Shown here: positions 11,177 through 26,100 of the stretch, in pieces | How the letters are laid out: each line of letters starts with the position of its first letter | Position numbering within the stretch: position 1 is the first letter of the stretch | Source of the DNA: Drosophila pseudoobscura | Taxonomy: Eukaryota; Arthropoda; Insecta; Diptera; Drosophilidae | Reading direction: 5' to 3' | DNA: 64,000 nt | Assembly (NCBI RefSeq): GCF_009870125.1 | Contig: NC_046679.1 | Span: 31,372,001-31,436,000 of the forward strand | Notes under the pieces: generated by a model | Told to the model about the DNA's origin: nothing | The model's database searches: none | What the model saw: the letters and a program-made list of their open reading frames with translations, nothing else | Program-made: the position numbers and the translations under genes

Positions 11177-14100
11177 ACAGAAATTACAATAACAATGAAA
11201 AAGTTAAGCGACAGGCAGCAAAAGGACAACAAATGTTGGGAAAAGTCCTGCCCCCTTTGGACAGACTCCTTGCCTCGTTCTGTGGCAACATATGGCCAGT
11301 GCCCGAAATCCACCCTCGACTTTAAAAGGCTGTCCTGTCAGCGCGGTTACATGTAATTTCTGTTTTCCTCCACAAAAAGATAGATAGATAGATGGAAAAG
11401 AAACTCTCGTCTAATCTGTGGGGCAAGTGTTTGTTTAGGCGCTGCCACACGCAGGAGGGGCACCGGGGCAGGGGTATGTTGTGTGTAAAACAAAGATCAA
11501 ATTCCATTATTGATAAAATTTCACGTGCTGCTCCACTCGAGTGTTTTCCACTTAATTTTCAACATGAAAAAAATTTAAATAAATAACACAAAAAAAAATG
11601 TATCTATTTATGCCCCCGGGGCTGTGTGTGTGGTCTCCCCTGGTATCTCCATGAGATCTGGAGTATTTATTTCTGTGTGTGGGCAACACTTGAGGCTGTC
11701 TGTCCGTCGTGTCCGTTGATTTATGCTGACAAATCAAATGTTAACATGCAGTTTATGTCTCTCACGGTTAAGGGATTATATTAGATCAAAAAATGTTCAT
11801 TTAAATCAGGCAGAAAAAACACCATTACTAAATAAATCGATGCTTAAATAAGCTTAAAATCAGAGAAAAAATCGAATTCAATTTAAGGGATTAGCAGGGG
11901 GCAATTTGAGGGGGGTAAAAGTAAGAGGGAAAACCCCTTGAAGGAAGGCAAAACCCGTTTCCCTTTAAAGGAGGCCAAAACCCACGAAGGAAGCCTCTAA
12001 AGTGAAATTAAATTTCACATGTGTCTGGCAAAATCCTTGACAAGCAGCTTCTGATTTGCTCCAATGGGCGTGGCAGCAAATAATCCTTTTTTTTTCTTTC
12101 CCCAAGAAATATTTCAAGGAAAACGAAAGACGACGACGAAGAAGATGATGGGTTTTAGGGGGGAATGGGGACGTAGGGGGGTTCGTGTGGCAAATAGCAT
12201 GACATTGATATCAAATGTCGTGAGAATGCGAAATTCCTTAGCTCCTTCTCTCTCAACTATTTCTATCTCTAGTAGCTCTGGCCACAAAATTGTTGTTGTT
12301 GTCTGCTTGGGGTCCTTCGAGGGGGCTTTTGGATTGCTTTTTCTGGGGGTTTAGTGTTGATGTTGTTTACAGTTGACATGGCCAGACACAGCTGCAGACA
12401 GCAGGCGGCAGGCGGCAGGCGGCAGGGGGGGGAAATGAAAAATGTGGCAAAGGACTAAAATAAAATGTATATTTCCAAATATTTTTGGGCACCAAACGCA
12501 AGGCTTTAAGCTGTAGATAAATAATTGTTTCTTCTTATTTCCCTATTTTTTTTCAGGCCTTAAACGTTTGCCCTTTTCTCGAAGAAGTTTCTCTTCCCGT
12601 TGATGGGTTTTGGGGCTAAGCGAAGCTGTTTCCAAACAATTGCACAGTCAAGTGGCAGGGGTGTGTGGGGGGGGGGGGGGGTAGATCTCCGATATGCACG
12701 TGCAACACGAAAATCGAAGAAACTACACAGGAATAGTGTTGAAAAATGAAAAAGGGGTGCATCGCATCGCATCGCATGTTGGGAAAAACTTTTGCCATGT
12801 TATCAAAGCAGCAGCCGTGCCAAAGTTGCCTCCTGCAAGTGGCACGTGCCTGTTGCAAGGCAACATCATCAGCCTTTTGTCTATTTTGTGGGCTAAAAGT
12901 TTTGTTTTGCCGCTCTCTTTCGCCGTTTGACTTTTGCCAAAGCAAAAAAAAAAAAAAGAAAAGAAAAAGTTGTTAACTTTTAGAGTTTTTCCGGCAGGTT
13001 GGGAGACTGATTTTGATGACTGTACTGCACTTTGTTGCCGCCGCATTATGCAACACTGGCTGCCTTAATCTGCCTTTTACCCGCACTGGTTACGGGGTTT
13101 TCTTCTCGAGTGCAGGGCCTTAATTATTTCATCGGCCAAGTTGGCAGCCCTTCCAGCCCTTTCGACTCTTGCCTGTGTTTGCGTTTCCTTTATTTGCTTT
13201 TCGCCTTCCATAAATCGTTCAAGAACTGTTATCGCTATCTGGCCGTTTGTTTACCTTTTGGCCTACTCCTTTGCCTAGGCTTTGTGTTTTTTTTCTCTCT
13301 CTTTATTTAATTTAATTTATGGAATGCCTAGAGGGCCAGATGGAAGCACTTCAATCATAGCAGTGGCAGGCCTACTGTTGCACTGCTTATCTCTAGAGGG
13401 GGGAGGAGTGGGAGTGGGGGGTTGGGGGGCAACTGTACTCGCTGTTATCGATAATGCGACTCTGTTTGCTTACAACTTTTTTCTGTTTCTTTCTTACTTT
13501 CCGTGTTTTATCTTTTGGGTTAATCCGTAAGGGGCATGGCTCGCTCTCTCTGGAGGCAGCTGGAAGCGTTTCGGTGGCAGCTTCTGGCACTCCACACAAT
13601 CGACACAACTGTCGCAATGTCTACAGCTCCCCGTCGCCGTCCCCTCTCCCTCTCCCTCTCTATTTGCTTGGCCCCAAAATAGGTAAACGCTGCCTTTCGG
13701 TGCACAAGTATTTTAGATTTATCGATTATCAACGCACACGCACACACCCTCACACCCTCACGCACAATGCAGTTCAAAGTTGAGTTGGGAAAAATTGTTT
13801 TCGTGTGAAATCTTTAGACAAAAGAAAATTCAATTCGTTTTTCTTTTTCAATGATGCAAGTGTGTGATTTCTTGGGCATACAATGGGGTCTGATATTTGG
13901 GGTGTGGAGGAGATGGTGTGATAGGGAGAGGAGGAGGAGGGAGAGCGGGGTCTCTAAGCTTTTGTCATTGTGCATATTTGTTAGTGGCTGGGACTTTTTA
14001 GATGATGAAATAGCAGAATAAATTAAATGATATCGATAAATAAATCGAAATGTATACAAAAAAATCGATTTTAATCAAAGAAAAACTTATCAAAAGGCGA

Positions 14101-17100
14101 AAAATGTAAGGCATAACTGCAAAGAAAAATAAATAATAGTTTACGATTAATTATCGATTGACTCATTTTTAATAACTGTACACAAAATGTTAAATTTTTT
14201 CTCTCACATTCTTGGGTTATTTATTTGCCGATTATTTATCGATACAAATTTAAAATTGTTTCGAATTTTCTTAGAAAAATATGGTTTTTTCTTTCCGATT
14301 TTTGAGATTTTCCTCAGAAAAATTGTGCAATCGACATCAATAACAGATTTCATAGCATTTCGAGGGCATCATTTCATTAACCGCCTCATCCCATCGATAC
14401 CTTTGCCCCTCCAGCGTCCCCCCAAAGCTGATCGACTGCTCCACATTCAATAAAAAAAACCCCCCAAAGCAAAGATGGAATGAGAAGCCAAAGGAAAAGA
14501 CTGGCGTCAGGTCTCATTAATCAATTCGATTACGAGCATTGGGGGGCATTGTTCCACTAAGGTGCCCCAACTTTTGGCGTTGCACTGCACCCAACACATG
14601 CCGCATTATAATTGTTTAATTTATTATTATTTGTATTTTGGTTTTGCCTTGAGACTCGATTTGTCTTTGAAAACGAATTTCAAAATATCACAAACAATTT
14701 TCTTCGTTTCGTTTCGGTTTTTTTCTTTTCTTTGTGGTTTGTGATAAGCGTCGTTACCCCCCCCCCCCCCCCCCCCCCCCCCCATGGCACTCCCCCCTTT
14801 CTGTTTAAACAAATTTCGCCATTTGGAGCAACGGCTGCTGGATGTCAATATTTTTATGGCTTATCTGTGATGGAGAGCCCTTTCTCTCTCTCTGTGTCTC
14901 TCATTGAAATATTAATAATATTTATATTTGCTGCAAGCGCTTGATTAATTATAAAACAGAATGCTTCCGCCTTTCTCTGTGTGTGTGTGTCCCACATTTT
15001 CCATATTTGTTTGAATATTTCTCGGCGTGTGTTTGTGGCTGGCAAATAAATCAAAGCCGGAGAGCGAGAGATGCATTTAATAAATTACTAAATGCACGAA
15101 AATGCATTACAAATTAAAGAGTAACCCAAATACACACACACACACACACAAATGCGGCACAAAGAGCACCAGTTGAGTAAACACACACACACAGATACTG
15201 GCGTACTCTCAGATACTCTTTCATACAATCGCCGGCGAAATTATTTGCACAGCTGTCAAAGTTTGACCTCAATTTTCTCTCTCTGTATTTGAGTACTCAC
15301 TCTCCCTCTCCCTCCCTCTCTCTGTTTCTCTTTCCCCCAAATATATGGTATTTTCCATGTTTTTTGAGTGATTTATGCTGCGTTTGTCTCTGCCCCAACG
15401 ACAGGTGCATTTTTTTTTTTTTTTGTAGGAGTTTTCCCTTTTTTTGGTGGGTTAAAACGCCAAACAAACAAAAACAATTTAAATAAATAAAACTACTTAA
15501 TGCAAAAATATATCAAATCTAGGCTTAGAGGGGGAGGGGGACCAGTTTATCTCTTTCTTTTGACAGGCGACAGGTGAGAGGCGGCCTCTCAGCTTTTTTG
15601 ATAAGCAAAAAAAAAAGTTTTTTTGTTGATTTGAAATATGAGAAAACTAGTTGGGAAAGACAGATACTATTTTACAAAAAAAAAATATATAAAAAAACAG
15701 CGGACTTTTAAAAGATTTTTGGAGGTCCGGAATTGCATTTCAGTGAATTTTGAAGACCTTCCAGTGATTTACGATTAAAAAATATTTATTTGGAAGACAG
15801 TTTCATAATAAAAACCAAATATATAAACATTTTAAAAGCTTTTTCCATGTAGTTGGGGTGTATTCTCAACCACAAAAGAAGGTTTTCAAAAGGGAAATAC
15901 ACCTTAAGGCTGTGACCACAAAAATCGCCACAATTTTCCAGTGATTTATGATTAAAAAATATTTATTTAGAAGACAATTTCATAAAAATTTCATACAAAT
16001 TTCATTAAAACCAAATACATAACCATTTTAAGACCATTTTCCTGGGAGTTTTCGGTGTTTTCTCAACCAAGAGAAATACTCTTGATGGCTTTGGCCCTAA
16101 AATTCTTACCTTATTTGCCTTTTTATGTACTGAATATTTTGTATCACAGCGAATTTTGAAGATCTACCAGTGATTTACCATAGAAAAATATTTATTTGGA
16201 GGACAATTTCATCAAAATTTTACCAAAACCAAAATCTATAACCATCTAAAGAGCAAATTCCTTGCAGTTTTCTGTATTTTTCTGAAAGGTTTTCCAAGAG
16301 AAAAAATCTTGATGGCTATGTCCCTAAAAATCGCCACTAATTTTCGTTTTTATCAACTGGATTTCCTGCCCATCCTTGAGTTTTGTGTGGGGTTTTTTTT
16401 TGCATGCTCAGGCATAAATTCAAAAGGCAAATTGCTGTCTGGCTTGACCTTAATTTTGCTGTGAGGCCCGGGCCAAAAAGGTAAACGCCTACAGTTTGCT
16501 TTTGGCCGCCTCGAAGGAAGAGCCAAAGTAACAGAAAAAGGTTAACAGCCCAAGTCGCGTGCGCTGCGCTTTTGTTTGCATTTCGTTAGGCATATTTACC
16601 CCCCAACAAAATACATATACATATATATGTACATATATATTTTCCATTTCCCCAGTTAGCAGCGGCAGCGGCAGTGCTTTTCCTACTTGCGGCTTTCTTT
16701 CGTTTCTGGTTTTCTGGTTTTCTGTTTTCTGTTTTTGTTGTTATGCAAAATGGCTTTGTGTTTGAGTTTGAACATTGATTTACTCCAACCTCTTGCCTCC
16801 AAACTTTTACTTTTTATTAACCCCAGATGTCTCTCTCTCTCTCTCTGTCTCTCCCTCTTTCAGATCTTGGATGCCAGCCTGTACAGCAGTCAATCGTTGG
16901 CCACTTCGGCCATGATTGCGGTCTTCTCGCTGCTGTTGGTCTTGATTGTTCTCATCTCGTCGCTATTCGTTTGGAAGTAAGTAAAAGATACAATATCTAG
17001 TGCCCAGCAATGACTCAATTATGGTCTTGGGGGGCCCCCATCGCCTTGTGTGGCGGAAGCCCGCTCCTCTGCTGGGGAGGCGTTAACCATTGCCAGGCAA

Positions 17101-20100
17101 CATGTTGCATGTTGCTCTTTTGCTTTTATGATTTATGTGCAGCAGCAAAAAAAGAAGAAAAACTTTTGCATTGCCAGATAACCGACTAGAGATACAAAAA
17201 CGGTAGACTGGAGGGGTTTCAAGGGGGAGCAGCGGCAAATCTTAAGATGGGGAGGGCTTCCTCCTCAAGTGCTGCATTAAACAAAGCTTGAAGCAAACGT
17301 TTATAGCAATTTAAACAATTGTTTACATCAGTGGAGCGATAAAAGAAAACTATACTCACCAGTTTGTTCATATTTTCAATGGAAAGGAAACTTTTAGTCA
17401 GGATTTGCATCATTAGAAGCGATAAATGGTTTTTATCATTGGAGCAATAAAAGTAAACAATTTTCCATGGAAAGACAACCTTTAGCCACAACCTTTTGCC
17501 TCATTTGAAGCATTAAAAACCACTTAAACCACAGTTTCCATTTAAATCCGCAAGGATTTTCATCATTCGAACCAAAGTCTCAAAGGTTGCCCTCAAATAA
17601 TCTATGAAATTTGTACTCCAAACAATTTTAAACCCTCATAAAAGCTGTCACTCATACCACAAGGAAATAAGCTAGCCATAAGCTTTTCATCAATTGATTA
17701 AAACAACCATTAATGCCTTTACAAACGTTTTGGACCAACCAAAAAGGGAAATAAAATTGTAATTAAATCTGAGAGAGCTCCAGCTCAAAGCATTATGCAC
17801 TTATAACCCCCGCCCCAGAGGGGAGAGAGAGGATAAATGTGTTGAGCCACATAAATGTTCGCGCCATGTAAAAAATGTGCATAAACTTTATGCAATTTTG
17901 ATCAAAAATGTATGTAAAACTTGCGGAAAAAAATCAGTGAAAAATGTACTAAAGAAATGAAAATCCATTTGTAAAAGTTATCCCCAGCGATAGAAAGAGA
18001 GAGGCAAAGAGAGTGAGAGAGGGATAGAGGGAGAGCCAAACGAGAATTAATGTAGTCTACTTTTGAGCGGAGCCACACAGTGACCTCAATATGGGAATGT
18101 ATATGTGTCTGTGGGTGTCTGTGTGTGGGTGCACTTAAAACCCGAAACTAAATTAAATTGAAATTTTAAATAAATGTTGCAGCAGCTACAAGAAGCAACA
18201 AAAAAAAACGCACGTGAGAAATGGCTCACAAAAACAAATCAACTTTTGGTTGGCAAAAAAAAAGAACATAAAACAATTTACTTTTACGGTCTCCGGGAAT
18301 AAAAAACCACACACACACACACACCAGGAGATTGCCAACGAAATGAAAATCTGCTGCAGAAATAAACCACAAAAAGGAGAGAGCAAAAAAAAAGGGAGAA
18401 AGAGAAAGAGGGAGAGGGAGAGGGAGAGAGGGAGACTCTGGACATTGTTTGCATGTAATGCAGTGTGGAGGAAAATCTGCAAAAGATTTTTGCACGCACA
18501 GCACAAGGAGGGAGGGAGAGAGGGGGCTAGATAACAGTTATTTGTAGGCAAAGGCAAGAGGCAAGGCAAGGCAAGGGGGAGACAAGACCAAGGCCAAAGC
18601 TTAGGCTCAACACGGAGAGAGGCTTTAATGGGTTAAGGCTTGAATAAGGGATGCTTTTTGAAGGAGAAGAGCGAAAAACTTAAGTGGAAAAAAACATAGG
18701 AGATTGTGGAGCTTCAATTATTTGAGTTTAGAGAGGCCTAAAATGATTTGGCAACTCTTTGAAATGCAGGTCTTTGCTGGGTTAACGCTTGAATAAGGGA
18801 CGCTTTTAGAAGAAGAGGGAAGAAATTAATTGGAAAAAAGATATAGATTTTTTCGAACTTTAATTATTACAGTTTTTTCTAAATAATTTATAATTCCTAT
18901 AATATCTTGAATTATTAGAGCTTATAGATATATAGATATTAAACTGCAGGGCTTTTAAAGGGAAATAATATTGGATTGGTAAATGCCAAAAATGTATTAT
19001 ATATAGAATATTTTTAGATATATTCCATACATGTGACTGTAGTTGCAATGTCGGATATATGGGAAATAGTCAGTCTTGGCTCGAAGTTGTTTAAAACAAC
19101 ACATAAATCCTGTAGAAAATAAGGTCTGTCTGTATAGTAAAAATACTCTCTGTTTTCATATTCTCAAACCAGAAAATACGTACTGTATACACATAACAAT
19201 ATATAGAAGATTTTTAGCTATATTCCCGTATTTTTTCATTCATTAACAACGAAAGCCAGGTGTTCAAACAGCCAAAAAAGGAAGTTCCCTTTTTCCGAAA
19301 TTTTATTGGGGTTCTTAAGGGGGATTTTCCTACAAGTGAGTAAAAATGAGCTCAAGAAAATCCGTAGCTTCGTATTGTGCAATCTAGTACAATAATTATT
19401 ATTCCCTGTTTTAAGTAGATTCCAGTCAAGTTTTTCCATATCTTATAACAACCGTCTTCTTCCGCCTCCAAAGTCAATAACAATAGATCTTCTTGGCCTT
19501 CTCTGGACCACACAAAATCGATAGAACGACTATAATCATATAAATCATATAATATAAATCTTTAAAAAGAAAAACCAGTATAAAATACCAGTAATACCCT
19601 CTATTATTACAAAGCAAACAAACCTTTTAATGGTTTTTCTGTGGCTGGTCTAAGGGGTCCTATTCCCCACAGCAAAACCCAGAAAGAGCTTCTGCTTCTT
19701 CTTTTCTAGCCATCATTAACATCAACAAGTGTTGAAGTAACATGTTTCCCTCTGTTTCCTCTCTAGTTTCCCTCTGTCTCCTGAAAATCGATTTTTCCTT
19801 TGGCAAACAACAACAGAACCGAAAAACTCTTGGGCGCAAAAATATTCATGGGACTCTTGTCCATCAGCAGAAAACCCGAGAGGGGGAGGGTGGGGGGTCC
19901 TGAGCATCAGTTGTGCTACAAGCGATTTTCATACATATTCATTAAAGTTCTGCTGACCGCACAGGCACGCACCAAAGAGGGAGATAGAGAGAGGAAGAGA
20001 GGGAGAGAGGCAATGGGGGGGAATGTTGTTCTTGTGCTTCATCATTTTTGAGGCAAACAAAAGGCAAACAGCAAGAACCCACACAAACGGGCATCTTTAT

Positions 20101-23100
20101 TACACAGTTATCTATGCATATATGTATGTGTGTATCTGTGTATCTGTATATCTGTGTGTGTGTTGGGGCAGAAAGCAAAAGCTTCAAGTGTCTGGACCCT
20201 CCCACAATCCCACAATCCCCCACTCTCTCGCTCTCCCCCTCTTTTCCTCTATGTGTGTGGCATTTATGATGTGGCACATTATTTGTGCTTTTATGTGTTG
20301 CGTGTCCTGGCCCCCCACACCCTCCCCCCAAGAACAAGGAAAAAGAAGAAAGGAGCCTAAATAAAATAGCAACTAATTTTATTTATATTTTTGTTCAAGG
20401 CCTCATACAAATCAAATAAAAGTTGGGCGCAAAAAGTCGAGGAAAACGAGGGTCGCCATCCTAGGATACTCGCAAACCAGGTGTTCAAACAGCTAGAAAT
20501 ACTCTTTATTTATGGCTTTTAAATTCTTGATAAATATTTAATTAAAATGCAACCCCCCATGATGGCTTTTGCCAACCAAAAAACGATTATCATATAAAAT
20601 TCAAACCATAAATTGCATTTATTATGATGCACCGCACACCGCATCCCCCTCTCCCTCTGTGTCTACAATCTCTGGGACTCTCGTAATTACCTTAATTATT
20701 TTAATAAACCCCCAGCGACACACACGCACACATTGAAACTTTATTAATTACACGAAAAATGTTGCCATGTGCAACATGTGGTTAAAAAAAAAATCTGCAG
20801 AGCTTGTCATTAAAATTGTTAACATTGTCGCCAGTTAATAATATTCAATATGCTTAAATAAATACAAAAAGTCAAGTCGGTGGAGGAGGTGCCATTTTGT
20901 GTGCTAAATGTTTCATTTATATTAAATGAGGCAAGAAAAATAAGGAGCTGTATTCTGTGTTGAATAAATAAAATCACTTTCACCTGAAAGGCAGCTCTCT
21001 TTCCTCTCCCTCTCTGTCTTTCGACTGCCATATGCTTACCGCCCTGAAGTATGCCATAAAAATCACAATTTCCGCTTATTAAAAGAGGGCTTTCCGCCCC
21101 CCTTTGCCCCTCTTTTGTTGCCCTGACAATTCCACTTTCGTTTGTTCTCTCTTCTGGCCATATTTTTAATCAAATGCTGCCCCATTCCTGCGTTGCCAAG
21201 TGACTCACTCATTGGCTGTCAACAGCTGTTTTCTCGTTCTGTCTTCTACTTCCCTCCTTTGCCCCTCTCTTACTGGTAATTCGATGCCTTTTCCAAGTCG
21301 TCGAAGTCTTTCATTTGCGGTCAATGTTTTGTTTGCCTGCTGGCTGGCTGCTGGTCAACTGCAACGTTGTGCAATGGTCAAAACTTGGGCAGGGGGGGGC
21401 ACCAAAGTGGCTGTGGCGGTGGCGGCTTGTCGGTTTGTCTGTTTTGTGGGTCTTTCCTTAAAGACAAGAAACTAACAGAGTTATGGGGCCTAGGAAATGA
21501 TTTTTATAAAGTATTTGGAGTAAAAAAAATATTTAAAAAGTGTGAAATAAAGAAAAAAAATTCTTAGAGTTTTTCCTTTTTTTAATTATCGTAATTTTGC
21601 CTGTGACATTGTTTTTTCTGACAACATTATATCAGTGCTATTATTTATTAATCAAAAAATTAAAAAATGAATTGAAAAAAAATATATAGAATTAATTGAA
21701 AAATTCTCTGATTTAATTCGAAAATTCTCTGAACTAATTGGAAAATTCTGGGAATTAATTTAAAAATTCTCGGAATTCATTTTAAAAAATCCCCAAAACT
21801 CTCTAAAAATATTTAAATACTTCCCTAAAAAAAAACCACAACAAATTTTAATTCTTTTTACCCAAAAAACAAATCCAAAAAAATGTTTTTCAGTCTCTTT
21901 AGAAATCAATTTTCCTGCTCCGCCTGTCATTTGCATTTTGCCTGCAATTTCCATATCAAAGTCTTAACACGAGTACTCCCCCACTCCTGCCACTCCTGCC
22001 ACTCCTTCTGCCACTTTGGTCCTGGGGAATACCTATTTTTCTGCCAGTGTTTTCGATTCCTGTATGCTTTGTAGTTTTTACTCTTTTACGTGCAGCAACC
22101 CCCAAAAGAGTTTCCCGGACTTCAAGGAGTTCATAAATAAAAGATTCGCCTGCTTTTGGGCAAAGCCGTAACTTTTTTAGCCCTTCAGTGGAACACAACA
22201 ATGTTGCCCCTTTCTTTTATTGTAAATTGCTTGTGTGTGTGTGCCCCAAAGGTAGCTTAAGCTGCTGCCACACACACACTTCCATCCCTTAAGCATCCCG
22301 CCCTGCCCCCTTTTGCATACAAATGGTTTACTTTCTTGCCAAAATTGTACGACACTCTGGGGGGATGCCCACCAGCCAGGACCATTCGGCCATAACGCTT
22401 AGAAATCAAACAGGACCCCCGCTCTCCCTCTCCCACACCCCTTCAAAGGGTTAAGCAAACACATGACCCCCCACCCCCACGTTGATTTGGTTTTTACGCC
22501 TCGTAAGTGAAATGAAATGAAATGAGGCACACACACAGAAGTCAAGAGACTCGACTCGGCTGCTTGTGCGGCATGCCACATTATTTAATTTACTTTTAAG
22601 AATATTTTACAAGGCAGACAAGCTCCTTCCAACCTCCTTGTCTACCGTCTTGGCCTGCTCCTGCTTCCAGTCTTAGTCTCAAGTCAACAAGCAGCTCTCT
22701 CCTCTCTCTCCTTCAGCTATGAGGAGGCCAACATGTCATGTGAGAGGTCCTCACTGGCACCATGTGTGGGGGTTTGTGTGTGTGCCTTACTGTCATTTAT
22801 ATCCTTCAGGGAATCAGGGCATAACACAATATCTGATAGGGTTTGTTGAAGGCCATTAAGGAAAAGATTCCAACCAAAGATATCTGGCGGATCTGTACCC
22901 CTAAAAATCCCCCAAAAAACTACCACCAAAAGAGTTTTATTTAACAAAAATTCCTATATGTCCCCCCCTTTATGCCTGTCCCGCTTCTCTCTCCCAAAGG
23001 GTACACCCCCATTCGTCTATCTTTTTGCCGGCTTGTGCCCCTAAAAGTAGGCAAGCATTTTTAATGTCCTTCCACAATCAACAGCCACTCTGTCTCGCTG

Positions 23101-26100
23101 ACTCTCTCTGCTTGAGGAGTCTTTTTTACGAGCGACTTCCGTTTTGACATCGCAACATGTTTACCTTACAAGACATTACAAGGATGTTAGCTCATCTCGT
23201 CCTGGGGGGGAAGCCCCAGCACCGGCATGGCGTCAATTTAATTTCACATTTTTCATTATGCTTATGCCTGCCACATGAGGATGTTTCCTGGTTACTTGAA
23301 GGCGGCATCTCTTCAAGGCCTGTCTGTTTTGTTGTCTTTTTGCCATGGGCAACACTTAATTATGTTCATTATATTCATGGCACGCGGTGTTGTTGTTGGG
23401 AGAAGGAGTCTCCTCTGCTTTTGGGGCTTCTACGGGTGACGGTTGCTTCTGGGGAGAGTCGTCCTGCCGCTTGCTGTCTCTTCTTCCTTCAGAGAATCCT
23501 CCTCCTGCCGCCTCTCCTTCCTTCGAAGACACCTCCTCCTCCTGCTGCTTGCCGACTCTCCTCTCCATCTGACACTCCTCCTCCTGCCTCCTGTCGCCTC
23601 CTGCCGCCCCTCTTCCCCCTCTGAGACTTTGCCCATCATCATTTTGACATGCTTGACGCTTTGTGCTCATTTAAATTGAATTTTCTTGTGGTGTGTGGCG
23701 GCAAGAGGGCGGCATTCTTTATTAATCAAATTGTTTTTGGGCAATTTTCCGGGGAAAGCACAGCACCAGGGAAGGGAGGGGAAAAGGAAAAGCGTGGCTG
23801 GTGTTTACCTGACATTTATCAGGGCTTCCATTCGCCTTGTTTTGGTCATTACAAATCGATTTATCTTTTTTTTTTTTGCTTGGACCAAAGGAACTTATGG
23901 CTCTATTAGGCAGTCCTCCAAGAAGGACATCATTTATGTCTTTCTTGCGCTCTCTTTGGACTTTTAATGTCCTACTTTCTCCCTCTTTGGACTCTTAATA
24001 TCCTCGTATCTTCCTCCTTGGACTCTCAATGTCCTGCTTTCTTCCTTCTTGGACTCCCAATATCCTTGTCTCCTTCCTTGTTTGTTAATCAATATCCTTG
24101 TCTCTCTCCCTCCTTGGACTCCTTATTAATCAATATCCTTCTCTCTCTCTCTTGCAGAAACAAACGTAAAGTCCAGAATCTCCTGCCCTGCAAGACACCC
24201 ACCCGCGGTGGACCCCTCACCGGGGCCATGCCTTTGGGCGGCGGCGGAACCCTGGGCTCGGCGCACCATCATCACCATCATCATGGCCTGTACGAGGATC
24301 CCGATGCACATTTGGGCCATCATCGGCCACTGGTGATGCATCGGCATCATCATCATCATCAGCATCACCAGCAGTTGCCCCATCATCATCATCATCATTA
24401 TCAGCAGCATCATTCAGAGGTTAGTATCTCATAGCCATGCCCATGCCCATGCCCATGCCCTTATCCCCTGCCCCTCTTTGGACAAATATTACGACAAATG
24501 CTGTCAAAACATTGCACAGTCATTGTTCAGTGTCCTGTCCTGTTGTTGTTGATCCTGTCACATGCAATTCGATTGTAAGATGAGACCACATTTCCTTTTC
24601 GTCTGGATATCCCTTTCGGTCCTTATGCCCATTGATGGGCTGTCTTTATATGCCCATTGTACGCCTCAATTTACACTTGAACTTGACACAAAGGACATCA
24701 AGGGGACATACATATTCATATAGAAATATATCCTCTGTATATATAGGGCATATCCTCCCGCGCCCATCGCCCCTCTCTCCCTCCTTTGTGAGGCTTAATT
24801 TCAGGTCCTTTTGTGTGCCTAAATATTTTACGACTCTGACGCCTGGAGGGCATTTTTTTTCCTGCCTCTAGAAACGTGTTTTCTTTATGGTCTTTCGTCT
24901 GTATTTTTATTTCATTTTTTCATATTTTATGTGCCTGTTTTTTGCGGGCCAGAGAGGGAGTATCCTTGTGGAAGTGTGTGTTTATTTTATTGTCTGATAA
25001 ACAGGTCCTTTTGGGGAGCTTCTGCAAGGACTACAGGGTGTATAGGGTGTATATGTTGTCTAGGCTTTTCAATAGTTTTTTGGTGAGGGCTTTTCGGCCT
25101 ACTGCCAGGACCTTTCCTCCTTCCTTTCGACCTCTTTTGTGCCACCCCTTAATAACCGCCTTTCTCCCCCTTTCTTTGTCTTTTTACAGCTGCTTCAAGG
25201 CAAAAGCATTCACTATCCCAGCGGCTATCCCATGACACGGTCGCCCCCCTTCCTCGTGAGCTCCTCGCCCGGACCCGATCCGTATCGCTCCAATGACAAT
25301 GTGTACGAGGAGCTGGGGCCGGGACGCGTCGATTCCGATGGCGAATCAGAGCCACCGCTACATTCCGATGATGATTTCGCCGAGGACGAGTTGTCGCTGC
25401 CAGGCGAATGCAGTTTCCAGAAGGAGTCGCCAGCAGCAGGGGCAGGGGCAGGGCCCGTCGCAGCGGCCAACAACACAGCGGCTCCTGGGACCACGCCCTA
25501 TCATGAACGTGCTGGGGGCAGTGGGACACAGGGACTGCTGCAGCAGGCGCCCCAAGAGCGTCACAGTGTCCTGAGCAGTGGATCGTCGACGGGCCAGGAT
25601 GCCTCCACGGCCACAGCCTCTTCGGGCTCCGGCTCGGGCAACAACAACAACAACAACGAGCTGCTGCTGGTGCGACGCACTCCCCGCACCCGACAGCCGC
25701 GCAGCAATCCGGCAGCCCAGGATCAGGATCTGAATAACAGCAGTTCGACGGCCGAAATCGCCGACCTGGCACCCCTGTACGACAACCGCAGCAACCTGAT
25801 GTCCCTGGGCTACATGGCCCGCTCGACGGCGCCCCAGTTCTACAACACGCTGGAGCACGAGGTGGAGCGCCGGAACCGCATCAATGCGCAGCTGAGCAAG
25901 GCCCCCGTGCCGCCGCTGTCGACCATCTACAGGGAACGCATACGGTATCCGGCGGCCAACCAGCAGTATCCCTCGAACAGTGCCAGTGGCCTGATGGCGG
26001 CCACAATGCGGGCGCGCACCCAGCCCCGGATAGTGGATCGCCGCTTGGCGGCGCATCAGCACCAGCACCATCGCATCCATGCGGCGCCGTTGCACCAGGA

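Larger units (their letters stand above)
9834..16863 (+). other. intron 2 (7.0 kb)
   Basis: The donor is GTGAGT at 9834; the acceptor CTTTCAG ends at 16863 after a CT-rich tract. No exon is recognised inside. It holds an AT-rich TTTTA tract, a GA microsatellite, a 15-base G run at 12667-12681, GCAGGCG repeats near 12395-12425, scattered ATCGAT motifs at about 14030-14400, a 27-base C run, CA repeats (15132-15151) and a diverged tandem repeat at 15.74-16.35 kb. Confidence 0.6.
16977..24157 (+). other. intron 3 (7.2 kb)
   Basis: The donor is GTAAGT at 16977; the acceptor CTTGCAG ends at 24157. No internal exon is recognised. Contents are two diverged tandem duplications (17.3 and 18.6 kb), GA-rich DNA at 17995-18040 and 18375-18520, CT-rich DNA at 23430-23640, and a 31-bp pyrimidine repeat next to the acceptor. 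Confidence 0.6.

Noticed and set aside
14028..14400. second group of ATCGAT motifs in intron 2
   Set aside because: Only a handful of motifs, mostly not TATCGATA. Much weaker than the 39.4-40.2 kb cluster.
16618..16640. TGTACATA at about 16628 as a Pumilio site
   Set aside because: It lies in an intronic TATA/CATA repeat, so the match is expected from composition.
23157..23624. 155-codon open frame with ATG in intron 3
   Set aside because: The second half lies over a CT-rich low-complexity tract that is open in several frames on both strands. There is no family resemblance and it sits inside an intron.
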